The notes: generated by a model not told the origin, from the letters alone. Positions 1-13,839 are shown, numbered from the stretch's first letter. The stretch is 64,000 nt of DNA from Anseranas semipalmata (GCA_013399115.1 VXAA01001109.1:366397-430396); one strand, 5' to 3'. Program-made: numbers and translations.

Positions 1-2822
1 GTCAGATGGTAAAAAGGCATGGAAGTGCACTGGGAGAGAGCAGGGGGAGACAGAGAATGGACTGGCACATATGATTTGGGGATTGTGTGACTGTATGCCC
101 ATGTCTCATGGTTGTGCATGTGACTGTGCATTTGCTAAGTAGCAGCTAAAGGAGGTCAGTTTGGGACGAGCCAGTTGCAAAAATAGGATCATCAAGAGGA
201 TGGAGCTCCAGGTGACAAGAGCACTGAAATCACTGCACTTCAAGCCCAAATGAGACCATGTCATAGCAGTACAAGGAGCTTGCAGCTGAGCCCAGGCTTG
301 TGTTACCCTCCAGCCTGTGGTCACAGCGAGTGCGTGCAGCAGTTGTGTGAGCACTGATTGCATTATACCCCTGAGAGAGAGTGAACTTCCAGACAAGTCA
401 TTTGTTTTCTAAAAAGGCTAAATCCTTATTTCCTCTGAGAGGTACCACTGGCCTGAAGTTCCCAAGGTCTAAGCAAAGCCATCAGTCACAGTCAACTGGG
501 CCTGGACTGCAGGAAAGTGGCAGTCGTATCTTTTAGAGACAAGTAGGTATATAGGGACAGACTGTTGACCTGGTAGAAAGGCAACTGCTCTAAACAAATG
601 CATAATGGAAAGATGTAAACTGGCCTCTATTTCACTTTCGAGGAGAGGACAAGCCAGATATTTACGGCCCTAGGAGAGAAGCTTCTTCTTCCGTGTCTCT
701 AGAAGCAAGAGCCAAGGACCATAATGGAAGACACAGCAGGAGTAATAAATGCAAATCAGGTGGTATTCGGTGCTGCTTGACCATGTTTTGGATCTGATTT
801 ACTGTATGACAGAGCTGGACAAACACTGAGCGCATATGAGGTATCCCATCAACTAATTGCTCTTGTATGTAGTTTCCCTGTCTCTTCAGGAAGCTTATAT
901 CCTAGGTGAAATGGGTCCTACAGGGTCAAGATAAAAATCTGCTATCAAAGTCCGACCTTTGCATTGCAACTGGTGCCACTGGGAACCTGCCCAGGGCATA
1001 AATGAGAGTGACCCAGAAGCACTGCAGTAGCCAGGAACACTTTAAGAAGGAATGTCATTGATGTGCCTCTGCGGGGCCACGGCTGGGGTGATACAGAGAG
1101 CTGTCAGCTGTGGGTGACTCTGGGAAGCTGTCTGCACATGGATAACCCAGTTTCCCAGCTGCTCTGTGCCACAGCAGTAGCATAAGTTGCTAGAGCACGG
1201 CCCGCAGTTTAGCTCAGTTTCACGTGATATCCCTCCTATATGAAAACTGAAAACAGTATCCACCACTGAAATGCAGCAAATTCCACCTTGGGTGGAATAT
1301 GACAGCTATTTAAGGATGATGCTACACAGTCTGAAATAGGAAGTGAAAGGAACTCTAACTTGTGCAAACGCAGGGGGAATACAGATAGGAAGAATATTAG
1401 TCTGCAAATGGGAAGGCATCCTCAGACCTCAGATTTACATCTAATCCAACCAGCACTGACTGATACCACCCTCTGTGACCATACTCCTCTGCCAAGGACC
1501 TCATTAGAGGTACCTAATGCAGCGATGTTCTTGTTGAAAACCCTTTCTAGCAGTACAGTAACATTTTTTGGAGAAGTTCCACCTTAAACACTGATCAAAC
1601 CTGACCTGCTAAGCTTGATAACAGCAGCACCACTTAGAAATCTGTCCATGCACTGATTCTGCCCTTTTTGAACCTCCACCATGAGTTCATCAGTAAACAG
1701 CTAAGCAGAAACTTGATTATAAATGTGAAACAAGATTGTCTCCTCCAGAGGAAGATTTAATGCAGAGTAGTTTTAAGCTCCTTCCCACAGTAGGTTTTCA
1801 CAACTTGCTGCTTGAAATCACTCACAAAGAAGTCTGTCAATCTAAAATCAAGCTGTGCTGCCCAGTCCAATTTCTGTTTCTCCCACCAACACATCAGCTT
1901 ATCTCAGCATTTCAGCATCTTTTCAATGGTTTTAATACCTGGCACAGATTTAGGCAGAGGATGGTCAAATATCAAACAGGCAATGTTTCAAAGAGATTCT
2001 CGGAGGAGGCAGAGATCTCAGTTTATGACTTGAGTGTTTGATTACTTCCCTCTCAGCACAGTCCCTTCAAACCAAAGGGCAATTACCAAATGGAGCACTG
2101 GAAGCGGAATAGCTCGAGAGTGGTTGGAATGAATAGAGATCTATTGGTCACGAAAATCTATGCTAACACAGAGTTAGAGAACTAACCCGTCTCTCTGTGT
2201 GCACAACCATCCTCTGATGAAGGCACCTAATGCAATTATTTTGTTTTTTTCACCACTGCTGCCAAAGCCTCTTCACTCACTTGCTGTTCTGACCACGTAA
2301 AGCTAACATATAGCATCTTTGGGAGCCTTCAGGAATCTTTTTATCAGATTCCTGTACCAAGCATGCTCTATCCTACTACTGAATTTAATGAATCTTGCTG
2401 GAATGCAATAGTTTTCAGACCAGCATTCTAAGGGTTGACATTGTCTTGGAAATGATAAAAGAAATAATGTACGTATTGGGTTTTCTCTTCTCTTTTGAAA
2501 TGTAATCCTGGGGCTGTGTGTAAAGAAGTAATTGTATTTGAAAAAGAGAAATGAGACCATGCAAAGTCAAGCTTTGAGAAGCTCTCAGCAGAGGCAGAGA
2601 AGATTCAGACTGGACTCTGGGACACAGAAAAGGATTGATAGTGAGAGATGTCAAAAGGTGAGCTGGAGAAAGAGTTGCATAAGTCACTGAAATAGCATTG
2701 TAGATGGAGGGATGAGGGGACAGAATGAGAAAAACATATTATAGAGATGAATGCATTCATCTTTGTACAGGTATTTCTACTTATTTACCTACCAACACTT
2801 TGTCTTGTTTTCCTGTGCTTAC

Positions 2823-2943
2823 CTGACTCTACGACAAAACCGCTTCCCTCTTCTTTCTCTTCTAGTCTCCTTCTCTCCTAGCCTCTTTGTCCCTCCACCT
2901 CCTTCTGTTTCTAAACTTCTCTTCCAGAGCATCTCTGCTTCCA
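2823..2943 (-). other. Candidate internal exon on the minus strand
   Basis: Read on the minus strand, a strong acceptor (caacatttttcag) precedes this 121-nt purine-rich segment, and a near-consensus donor (CAG|GTAAGC) follows it. One frame is open throughout, about 39 codons, rich in Lys, Arg and Glu (for example KRLGEKETRRERRGKRF). The purine richness resembles exonic splicing enhancers. No protein family is recognised, and a low-complexity purine tract can stay open by chance. It could be a coding exon, a lncRNA exon or a cryptic pair of sites. Its direction agrees with a leftward transcript from the CpG island near 31 kb. Confidence 0.25.
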
Positions 2944-3059
2944 CTGAAAAATGTTGCTCTCTTCTCTAGTCCACTGAATCTATCACAAGCCACACTTATA
3001 GCTATCTGGACACAATGAAATTCCAGTTCCCTGGTACGTAAACAATCACTTCTTTTCAT

Positions 3060-3340
3060 GTAATCTCAGGATTATTCATTTTAAAGGGAGGGAAATAAAA
3101 TTTAATGAAATTTTATAAATGCTGAGATTTAAAAACTAAATGACCAGGGTGCAACAGGGCTTTATTAAAATACAAAGAGATTAGCAAGGTCTCAATCCCT
3201 TCAATTATTAACAATGTACTTGTTCTCCAGGAAAGAACCCATGAAAATTTAAAACAGATGAAAATGGTTGTTCGCTTAAAACTGCTCAGTTAATCTGTGA
3301 GAAATGTTTTATTCAAAGGCATTAAATGACTACTGCAAGG
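3060..3340. promoter_or_regulatory. AT-rich island, possible conserved non-coding element
   Basis: This is an AT-rich unique segment with repeated ATTTAAA/TTTAATG motifs and TTAATAATTG-type homeodomain core sites (for example caattattaacaatg). It has no repeat structure or ORF. The texture resembles vertebrate conserved non-coding elements, but conservation cannot be tested from one sequence. Confidence 0.2.
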
Positions 3341-5329
3341 TTTGATATGCGATAATCCATCATTCATGTGGCACAAACACGGAGATCGATAAAATGTGTC
3401 AAGAGAAGAGGTGAACATGGTATCTTTGGAGGATTTTTGCACAGGAGGCTTGTTTCAATTCATGGGATCTCTAAAATCAATATTATGTCATAGATTTTAG
3501 AAACTGGATGCTTTTATTTTTTATTTTTTTTTATAACTCTTAAGTCTCAGCTCAGATTTGGAGGCTGAAATAGCATGAATTAAAAGGAGAAAACTGTCTC
3601 AAAAGCTTCGGTATAAATTTTCACTAAGGGCAAGGAGATAGTTTCTGGCAAAGAGTTTGGGAATGGCCATATGACAGGGGTTTGGGTATACCGGCTATAA
3701 AGTCAGCGAAGACGGAAATTTGGATCTGCATTGAAGGTCATATTGGATTTCTCCCCAAAACCAAGTTCAAAGTAAAATGAAAAGGCTTGGTTTTGACCAC
3801 AGTGAGAATGGAAACCCATTTAGGAAACATGCACACGGATCTGCCTGCTGCAGCCAAACGCAGACTTTTGGGGCAGGAGTTCCCTTACAAGCTACAGGCA
3901 CTATTAGCAGGACTGTGCACCTGCTTGACCTTACTCGGTTTAGAGCTTGAACTCCAACTTGAACAACCTTATTTTTATTGCTCTTATTGTTTGCAGTAGA
4001 ATAGGGTCAAAAGACAGCCATCTGACACCAAGGCCATGAGAGCATAGGGATGTTGCTTTTGTTCTAAGAAAAAACAAAACAGGGAAAATAGAGGAAATCT
4101 ACTATAAAAGGAAAGTGTTTTGTACATGGTGCCTATTGTACCAGTTAAGCTTTGAGTACAAGGGGTTCTTTTACCCAGTGTGACTATTCTTGTGGCCAGG
4201 CATAAGGTTTATTTCTGCTTTTATTTGAACAAAAGAATTCTTGTAAAAGACTGTTTCCTTACAATGCACAGTGTAAATGCACAATACTCAAAAAAGATGT
4301 GGCTAGGAAGCAGTGAAAGCCCACAGGTCCAGAGGGTAGAATTAGAGAGAGGCATTCACCGGGGTTCTCACCCCTTTACTCTTTACTTCCTTTCTGTGTT
4401 TCTGCAATTACTGTGCTTTCCAAGGTGAGATTAGGCAAGAACAAGGCTGCTGATCTAAGCACACAGATTAGTTTTATCTCTTAAGGATAAGGCTACTCAG
4501 CTCATGATAGTCTGTTATCTGTATTCATAATGAGCAGAGATGTAATGGAGAATCACCAGCCTGCAGTGAGTAGCCAAAGTGAATTGTAAGCAGCGGCTGT
4601 GTCTCTGTTTAGCTTGCTCTGTAGTCTGATAATACCAGACTGGGCAAAGAGCTGCCAAGTAACTCCCATTACAGCAAGGACACACAGCCACACGTTTGAA
4701 CTACTGCAACCAGGGGCAGATGCAGTTGTAAGAAGAATGAAATGGTGAGGAGACAGTCATTTGTTATTGAGATAATAAGACTGGTAACAAAGGGTACTGA
4801 AATACAGATGAGCTACCATGAGGTAAAATGCAAGAAAGGACCATATCTGTTCATCTCTTTATGGAGCTAATGATGGAAACAATAATTGTTATGTCAAAGT
4901 GGCTTGGGGGCAGAGAGAACCAGGAAAGAAGATGGCAATAAATACCACTTTGTTTCTTTCCGGGTTAGCCTGAACAGACGTGCATGGTAGTGGTTTGCTG
5001 GGGGAAAACCAGATCTGTGGGAGGTAATCGGACCTTCTGCATCCTGCTCAAGCATTACACAGCTCTTTATACCTCAGTTAATGGAATAATTCCTTCATGG
5101 TGCATAACAGCCCAGATATATGGCATAAGTGCAGAAGCTAGGGAATAAATTCAGGGGAAGAAGATGATTCTTTCCCAGTTTCTCTGGTATTGAAACTGCT
5201 ACCGTGGCTCAAAATTGCTCTACACTGGTGTGGAGAGACTGTGAACTGTCTGGTCTCCCACAAATCTGGGCAGAGAAGCAATATGGAGAAAGGAACAGCT
5301 AGAAGCGCACAGGGCTTTTAAGTGTCTGT

Positions 5330-5480
5330 AAAAGCATCTTTGGTTGATTAAAGAAGTGTTCACGTTAATCATATCTTGTGCTTAATGAACTAACACAAAT
5401 TGCATCAAGCAGTGACTCTTTTATGTAATATGCTTAGCCACGATACAAACCTCTCCAAGAAAAATAAAGCAAAACAACCA
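5330..5480. promoter_or_regulatory. AT-rich island, possible conserved non-coding element
   Basis: The segment contains clustered motifs: tttggttgattaaag, cacgttaatca, gcttaatgaac and tatgtaatatgc. These resemble homeodomain core sites. There is no ORF. The call rests on motif density and texture only. Confidence 0.18.
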
Positions 5481-5789
5481 ACCGAGGCATTCCCATCCTT
5501 CAATCAAATGACAGCTCTTGGAAGGTTAAAAGTAATGGTGTTTCAAAGCTACCAGTGAAATATGTGCTACAGAGTGCTATACACCTTCTTCCGATGAGGA
5601 GAAATACACAAACGTAGCTGGGGAAATGAGAGAAAAACACAGACAAGAACTGTATAAGCATTGTAAGAGCACCCATTTTATCAGCCTTTCTTTGTGCACG
5701 TAGTGAATCCTAGCTCTAGTGAGTGGAAAGAGGCAGCTTCATCTAACTACTGAGTCCTGGTTTTTGTCCTGACCTTTCATCATTTCTAG

Positions 5790-5955
5790 TATGTTCATTG
5801 CCAGTCTATTTCTGGCTCTGTTCCTGACTCACAGCATGAATTTGGATACATTTATTTCATTTCTCCATGCCTCAGCTTCCATTTCGGTGACATTTAACGA
5901 GCTGAAATCACTGATATGTGTGGAGCTCTTTGAAATTCCTGGATAAAAGTAAGGG
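5790..5955 (+). repeat. Ancient MIR/L2/L3-like SINE or LINE remnant
   Basis: The segment follows the shared 3' core of these old amniote elements in order. It has a 'ggctctgttcctgactca' portion, then 'atttatttcatttctccatgcctcag', which matches the classic 'cttaacctctctgtgcctcagtttcc' block. It ends with 'ctttgaaattcctggataaaag', like the common 'ctttgagatcctggatgaaag' tail. It is strongly diverged, so the exact family (MIR, L2 or L3) is uncertain. Confidence 0.5.
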
Positions 5956-7689
5956 ACTAGCTTCTGTTAAAAAGATGACCAAATTTGTGAATGAACAAAC
6001 CTAGGGTCAGATAACATATTGGAAAGATATCTGTAAGAGATAATGGAACACTTATTCACACAGCCATCAGAAGGCTTGACATGGTCTTGTTGTAAATGGA
6101 AGCAACAGTCCATTTCTATGGGCTCTGGGCCAGTTTATATAAAGGCTGACATATTACTAAAAACAGAAAAGGTCTACTTTCCATTTCGTGAGGCAGGCTT
6201 TTTCATTGCCATATGCTTCTGCTTTTCTGTCTAGCTTTTTTTCCCAATGATCTGAGACGGTTCTGTAATCTATTACTATGTTCTCCAGCTCAAGAATCTG
6301 ATCCTAAAAGGATAAGGGAGAATTCCTGGTGCTTCTTGTTGCCTTTACACAGGCTTTTCATGTCAATCTTCACCCTAGCACCTTGGACACTGGTGGCACC
6401 CATTTTTTGTTTGCTTGTTTTGCCTGTGGCAAGGAACCATCTAGTTTTCTGAGCCCTGAACAACTGGTCCCCTTTTAAAGCCAGTTGGGTGAAACATAAG
6501 CTTTGCCTAGTGATGGAACACCACCCCTAATTCATTGGTGTACGACAACCCCTGTGCATCAGTTCGGTGACATCGGTGACATGAAATTGCATAGTGCTCC
6601 TCATTTTATCTAGGGTTAAAAAGCCCCCATCGAGAACCTTTCCTAACTGAGAATCTAAGCATCCAGCCTCAGTCAAAATACCTCAACTTCCAAGTAAAAG
6701 TGGACAAGGGGAAAGCGAGTGTTCCCATACTGCCTGGTTGCAGTGTGGAGCCGAAAGCACATTCAGGGCTGAGCTACGAAGAAGTTGCATGGATCCTTTC
6801 AGTTGTGAGTGGAGCAGGCACCTACAAACAACTTGCTCCTACAGCTTTTGCAGTTCTGCTGAAGTCCTCATAGTTTTTCCAGGCAGTCCTGCTGCAGTGC
6901 AGCTATTTCAGCCTGGTTAATGGCTAAAAAACAGATTGATGACAACTTACTGAGGTCCCTTTGTTGTTTCAGGGAGGATTTTTTCCTCATTATATTCTTA
7001 CTGAAAAAGAATGATATTGTACAATATTCCTAGATTTAGGGAATCTCTCTGCCAATTCAGTTCAGTCTGAGCCAATCCAATCTACCCATCCATATGCAGA
7101 GATTCAGGAACTCATTTGAGAGCTGGAAAGTGAGAAAGTAATAATTTTCTAACCTGCAAAGATGTTGCTGTGAACAAGGTTAGGTGAGAGGATTCATCTT
7201 CACTGAGCAATGTTTTACTCATGGGGTTTTCAAGGTTGGGCACTGGGCTGCCCGGACACTGTATCATTTTTATCATGGCACTTCATTTTTCATTTTACTG
7301 TTAGCACTTGCCTCTTTCCCCTCCCTTTCTTTCAATTTTCAACCTTTTTGTAAGTGATCCTGATTTATTTGGTCTCTCCACACCTTTCTCCCTCCCCTCC
7401 TCTCCATTTAACTCTCCATAGGAAGAATGAATTTAAAGTAGTGGAAACACTTCTAGCCTGGACAGGAGGGCCGAGCAGTTAAAATTGGCTAGCGATTCGG
7501 AAGAGCTCAGGTGCTATGGCAACAGGCCACAGAGGTATTCAGACAGATATGATAGCTGTCATTTCCTTCTCACTCCCCGCTCCACACACCTCCTTTGGCA
7601 AGGGCTGTCTTTGAATTTTGGTTTCAGGAAACACCAATTTTAAGGGCAGATGGTTTTATACTAAGGGAGGGGACAGAGGGGTTTTTGTT

Positions 7690-7860
7690 TGTTACTATGA
7701 GCTTGTATGTCCAAATTATCAAGCATTACAAATGTCATAAATTTTAATTTTCTTCTAAATAAGTAAAACTGATAATTTGATCAATTTCAGTGATTTCCAT
7801 ATAAACTGATATTCTTCAAAATTTAAACTAATGGGTAAATTCCAGCTACCCTGAGATTCC
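7690..7860. promoter_or_regulatory. AT-rich island, possible conserved non-coding element
   Basis: This unique AT-rich stretch contains ccaaattatcaag, gataatttgatcaattt and aaatttaaactaatggg, which are dense homeodomain or POU-like cores. There is no ORF, tandem repeat or mobile element signature. Confidence 0.18.
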
Positions 7861-9839
7861 ACTGTGAGCCCCCCGCCCGGCTACCGTATGTGTGAACACC
7901 CTTCACCCTGGATAAAACACACTCACAGACCTTAAATATTTTTACTGCTTTTTATGTGAACAGGGAGATTATAAGAATGGCCATAAAGAACCTAAAACTC
8001 AGCTAAGAAAGGAGAGCAGATCCTACATCAAACTATTTGTTCTGAACCTCTGTCTGATTAGAAAGCTTGAACATTTAACCCCTTAGCGTTCCATTACTTC
8101 CTTAACCAAAGGAAATAGTGGTGAGGGATGCGGTGACTCACAGTATTGCCAGTACTATCTTCTGTTCCTAATCCTTATGCCTTCTAAAAGCATTGGCTGT
8201 CTTACTGCTCTGAGTGCACAAGCATTTTGTTGAGCTATCCAATAACAAATGGAGTTTTTAAAGTTCAATTAAAAATCAAAGAGGTTTGCTTCTTTTAAAA
8301 TAACTTACCTTGAATTTCTCAACAAAGAAGTTAATCTGCCCACTCACACAACTTTGCTGGGGACCTTCCCCCAGTTTCCCTCAGCCTTCACCTTTGTAAA
8401 TCCTTTTCATATCAGCTTTGACAACGTTCTTATCCTGGTTGTTACCTGAATCCATCTGAAAGTTGGATAGGTTTAGAACCTCAATACCGAGTGAGTTGAA
8501 GTCAAATCCCAGGCTCAAAATTCTCCCCACTCTCTGCAACCAAGCTCTGTATAAATCCCCAGCACCCTGTGCTAAGCATTCTTCTATATATTTTGGACAA
8601 GAGTGAGTTAAAAAAACAGAGCTGAAATTCCAGTCTTGCATGTCTGCCATTGGAGCAGATTCACTGCTTGGGATAATTCCTCTGAACTGAACAGCACTAA
8701 CCCAGGGATGAACCTAGCCTACAAGCCATATGATGCTATGCACTATAAATCCCCCTTCTCATTTCTTGCTCTGGCTCCACGCTATTTATTGTCTGGCCCA
8801 GTGAAGCAAGGAGCAGTGTCACATGTTCACGACACAAACACGCTGTCAGGAAGTCTTATGTCTGATAGCCTGGCTGACCAGAATGGAGACTCAAATATTA
8901 GCAGCTTTTATCTAAAAGGGGAGGGAAGGGAAAGCTCCATCTCCAGGATAGAGGACAAAATATTGAAATGATCCATCACAGCTGATGTACCCAGATGGCT
9001 TTATGAATGAGAGGGAAAGGAAATGGATTGCCCAGGTCACCGCATTTAAAGCAACAAAGGTGAAAAGGAGATACACCTTACTTGTGCTGCCTGGAAACAA
9101 AGAAGTAAACTAAAAATTAAAATTAAGGGTTGTATAAAAGACTTCCTCATATCACTTTAATCACAGTACAACACACCTCCAATGAACGAGACAAAGACCA
9201 AGTAGATAGATGGACAAGAAAGAAAGAGTTAATCTTCAATGCCTGAACTAAACCAGAAAAACTTCCAACCACTGAACTGGGGGTTTCCTTACTAATATTT
9301 GCAAAGAAGAAACACCTGTATAATGTTAGTAATTGAGACATGGAGAGCCATCTTTTGGAGGACCTCCCTTACTCTTTCTGCCCTTTTAAATTTCATGGGG
9401 ATTTTGCTTGGCTGAGAATGCTTGGTTTGACCAAGAAATTCCCCAAAGCTTTTCTGATTCCTTCTACACTGTGGAACCCAAAGCAAAGGCAGCCTATTTG
9501 CAGTAGTCAGATACCGATTGGCATATATATTTTGGAAAATCAAATAAATGTTATCGGTCTGGTACCAGCTCATCTTTTCATCTGCCAGGGGTATTTCTAA
9601 AGTATTGTTCACCTTGGTATCTTAATACTATTTCGGAAGTGTGAGTCAATTACAGCACCAGCCAGTCCCTGTTACTGAACTGACCTCAGCAGAGGGCAAG
9701 CGTTGGCCAAGCATTCTGGTATCTAGAAGGGAGTTACATTTTGACACATTCCCATTTTTACAGAGTGAATCTGGATAGCTGATAAAATGATTTGGGATCC
9801 CTCTGGATGAAAGCTGCTATGGAACCCTGGAACAATTGT

Positions 9840-10160
9840 CATTACTGCCTTGTGGTGCTTCGTGTGCTTTTTAAGGTAATTAATATTGATTAATATGGTA
9901 TTAAACAAAATTAAACTGAGAACCACTGCAAGGTCACTCTAACTAATATATTTAATTCTTCACATTAAAATTCCTCTTCTGCCATGTTTGTTGATTGGTT
10001 TGTCTGTTTAATTAGTTACAATGACTGTCTGAGCTGGGACTCTGTTGCCTGTCAGCATAACAAATAAGCATATCCATAAAGTAAATGACAACCTCTCATC
10101 TTTTAGGACACCCAACACATTATAAATGTTAAGTGACAGACCCCATAATTGCATGACAAT
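9840..10160. promoter_or_regulatory. AT-rich homeodomain-site cluster, possible enhancer
   Basis: The block begins with ggtaattaatattgattaat and continues with ttgttgattggttt (inverted CCAAT), gtttaattagttac, taagtgacag and catgacaattgc. It therefore holds several TAATTA cores and TGACAG half-sites of the TALE type within about 300 bp. The sequence is unique and non-coding. An enhancer role is inference. Confidence 0.25.
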
Positions 10161-13100
10161 TGCTGTCTCCCTACTCCAGGGTTCCTGCTCTACATCGTTC
10201 TGTTTTGAGCCATGTCATTTTTATTTCTGATTTAGATCTACTCTGGCTGTTACAACCACAGATAATTTTCAGCTACCTATCAGACATCAATAAAGTTCAG
10301 CGTGTCATGGCTTACGACCAGGTTATGAATGTGGGCATTGCCATACTAACCGGAGCATGCCTCAAATCTCCTTGCTGGCAATGGCCAGCATTCAGAAGCG
10401 AATACAGGATAATAATAACATGAAATTACAAAACAATCTGGCTACAGGATAAGCAGCTTCCTGAGCACTGCCACTCGGATGCTGGCTGATAACCTGAGGC
10501 ACAATACTCATGTAGTGACAATGAACTCTGAAAGAAGTCCTATTCTCTCCACAGGGAGCAATGAACTATCCGCCAGGAGTCTGGTGTGATATGGCTGGAA
10601 CTGTAGGCCATGTCGATAATATCTGAAAATCGCTATTGACTAACTCTCAGAAAGAGATGCTCTTTAGCGTAACTGGGAATTGTTAAGCTCAGTATTATTG
10701 TGATCATTTATCTAGCAAGGGAAAAGAATCACTTGGTTGCATGAAGGAGGCCTCCCACAGTGTTCCCTTCTGGCTCTAAATCACACACATTTAATAGCTA
10801 TCCATTGGGTTTGGCACCTCATGGATAGGACTTCAGATGATAAGTCGGAAATTGTAAGGTCTGTTAATAGAAGCATGCTTCACCTCTATATATCTCTGCG
10901 TAAAAATGACGGCAATGCTTGTCTTGGTCACAGGATGTTGATGAAGATCTTTTATTTAGTCAAATAATCAGGACTAGGTCTGTTTTTCTTGCAGCACAGT
11001 TACACAGGCAGCTAAGTCCTAGGTTACTATTTCCATCATAAGCACTCTGGGACAAAACCTCTTGTACTAACTGGGGTAAGGTCAGTGAGTTAGGATGCTG
11101 ATGGTGTGGTCCTGCGCTCAGCTCTGATGCTAAGCAATTCCAGCTCTCTACGTGCACTGCCCGCAAGCCACCCTGATCTGTATGTGGTAAGGTCCTGTAT
11201 AAAGCAGCTGGCATCTGCCTTCAGTGCCCCACTATTTTTGCTCACTTGGCATGCCCTCCTTGGCTGGCTGCTTCCTGAGCCTTTTCTACTTTACCACAGA
11301 GCAAGTGTTAAAGGAAAGAACGATATTTGCAAATCTGCAGTGTTTTCCGAGTTGCCTGAATTCCCCCAGCACTAAGGTGCATATGTGCAGATGCCTATGT
11401 TTCCCCAGTGTTCCCTTCAATGACTACGCTCAGCACTTTTCTAGCACAGAGCCAAGGATTATTCTAGTGGAATTACAAGAGACGAGGCAACTCCGTCTCT
11501 GCAGAGAAAACAATTTCACAGAAGACTAAACTAAGTTAGGACGGGAAGCGGGGACACAAAGGCAGTGAAAAAGAAGCTGATCTCTCTTTGGCTTGCCAGA
11601 ATGAAGAGCCAATTAGGGTAAACCGGCATCCAGAGTATTTTTTTAAAGGACAGAAAGGCATGGAAGCGTGAGGTGATTTGATTCCACATAACTTTCTTTG
11701 CCAGCTTAGTTACCATTGTACCTCCATCCATCCCCTTCCTGGGCCCTTTATTCTTAATGTTGCTTTTCAGTGGTCCCACAGAAAGCTTATTCTGCGTAGC
11801 TGATGAAGGAACGGGATGCGACTCAAAGAGCGTGGCACGTAGGTACCTGAGGAAGCAGGAGCGGGGAAGCCTGTGTACCTCAGCTACTAACTCCCCAGCT
11901 GATTTTGGACAAAATACACACTGTTTGCATTTAAGAAGCCTAATGATGGAAGGGATGAGCTTCGCTGTGGTTTTGCAGAATTGAGATCAGCAGGAAACCA
12001 GACCAACAAAGGTGGGAAACACATTTGGATAAGAGGTGCCAAATACTTGCCCAATGCTAAAAGCCCGCCTGATGAGGTACCTTGACAAAGGACTGCTCAG
12101 AGCACAAGTTTTGAAAAGACTGAAAAATCCACTTTTTGCTGCATTTCCAGCTCAAGATAGTACATATAACTTAAATACAGAGGTATCTATGCAAACCATT
12201 TAATTTGGCCTAACTTAGCACCTATGATTCACAGGGACAGACAGAAGCATACCGCTTTTCATCATCGTCCAAAGCCTACACTCCAGCTCTGAGTTGTCTA
12301 TTGTTTATGCTCTGCAAATACAGGCAGCTGCTTAGCTGCGGGCTTTGTTCATTTTCCAGAAAATTCCTGAAGCAAAACTCAAATCCTAGCACAACATCCA
12401 GTATGGCTCCATGCAGGCAGGCTGTATCAGCCTGGTCGGGGCAGTCAGACCACAGCACGGCAATGCTGAGGATGGTAAACGTTTGCTTTACGATTCTCAG
12501 CCTGCTTAAACCTGACAGGGAGCCATGTTTCAACGTGTTTCAAGAAGCCATGTGCAGCCTTAGCCTGGTTTCTTTAAGTAGTTAGTGCAGACAACTAGAA
12601 ACACCCAGAGATTACATTCTCAGCATCTAAGTATAGCTTACAAGTGAATAAACCTCCTCGATGCTTGGTAGGAGAATCAGCAGTGTTACAGGACATAGGA
12701 CAGAAAGAAACACATCCAGTTCTCTGTCTCCCTTGCAGACATTACAAGTGTGATTTGCTGACATAAAATCTGTAAAAATGGGTAGAAAACTAGACCCAGG
12801 AGACTAAGTCTTTCATTTGTGTAAATTAGGAACAACTCAAGTGAAATCAATGAAGTGTGAAACAAATGTAAGAAATAAATCAGTATTCTGATACTTGTTT
12901 TTTCTTTCTTCTTTCCTTGATCTTATGAAATGAAATACCTTTGAAGAAGCACCTCGCTTCTCTGGGGTTCGCTCTGGTTCACGCCACAGTGATGGCTGGA
13001 ACACATTTCTTGTATGTGCATATGAAGCACAAAGTAAAGCTTTGAGATGGAAAACCATATGACAAGTGATGACCTACAATGACAGAGAGAGCTCGGGAAA

Positions 13101-13269
13101 TGGAAGGAATGCTGGGACCTTTGGGAAAGCTGTTTTCTTCCTGTATTGATTATATCATACTCTACCCAGTGAGACCCTGATCTCAGACTCCCCCTTTCTT
13201 GGAAAGGGGAAGGCAGAGTGCTATTCTAGATGTCAAGAAACTTGAGCTCTTTTCTCCCCTCTGTCTGGG

Positions 13270-13345
13270 GTCTGCTTGCTTTCTGCAAGTTAAACCTTCC
13301 TCAGTTTCTCCATTTAGAAAATAAAGATAATGATCCTGAGTTTTA
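13270..13345 (+). repeat. Ancient MIR/L2/L3-like remnant
   Basis: The string 'aaaccttcctcagtttctcc' followed by 'atttagaaaataaagataat' matches the conserved tail 'cctcagtttcctcatctgtaaaatggggataat' of MIR, L2 and L3 type elements. Only the conserved 3' block remains. The family cannot be fixed. Confidence 0.5.
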
Positions 13346-13565
13346 TAAAGGGGTTTGCAGTAGGACAGACTGTGCAATCTAAGAGTTGGTAGTACCTCTA
13401 TAACACAAATAATGGTGGTAACAACAAGACATTTTGTTTTCCTCCCTTCCTGACCTTCCTCCCACACACCATTCGTGCCAGATTCTCACCGTGCTCTCAG
13501 CTCCTGCAGCTTATCAGTTTCTAGCCAGAGACACTAACAACAAATATAAAACATTTTAACACATG

Positions 13566-13592
13566 TGATCTCTCTCTCTCTTCTCTCCTCCC
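13566..13592. repeat. CT-rich simple repeat
   Basis: A pyrimidine stretch of mostly CT dinucleotides (gatctctctctctcttctct, then cctcc) gives a short microsatellite-like tract. It is too short and irregular to suggest a function. Confidence 0.6.
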
Positions 13593-13839
13593 ACCATCCT
13601 TCCTCTGCAGGAGAGAATGATCGATATTTGAAATGTACATCTCCACCTCTCTCCCTGAGCAGTGACGCTTGCTAGCAAAGGAAGGGTTGTGATGAGGCTC
13701 CAGCGCCATTGCCTACACATTTGATTGATGATGACTGTGCTGGAGACTGGGAGAAGATTGGTTTCTGGGGCTGATTGATAAAGTCTATCATGCAGCATGA
13801 AACAGTTGGAAAGAAAAATAATGGGCCATCTGATTCTTT

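Larger units (their letters stand above)
1..13000. other. Non-coding interval, no recognised gene
   Basis: I see no open reading frame with a recognisable domain here on either strand; the longest are about 110 codons and have no family signature. The interval holds moderately AT-rich unique sequence. Listed separately are one candidate minus-strand exon (2823-2943), one old SINE/LINE remnant (about 5790-5955) and several AT-rich islands that may be regulatory. It could be an intron of a minus-strand transcript starting near 31 kb, or intergenic DNA; the sequence alone does not decide. Confidence 0.6.

Noticed and set aside
8309..8335. Minus-strand donor AAG|GTAAGT with a short INFFVEKFK frame
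   Set aside because: The donor is excellent but the only nearby acceptors are poor, so no exon can be defined.
8636..8971. Open frame of 111 codons with a Ser/Asp-rich tail
   Set aside because: Looks superficially protein-like, but has no recognised family and no flanking splice sites on the plus strand.
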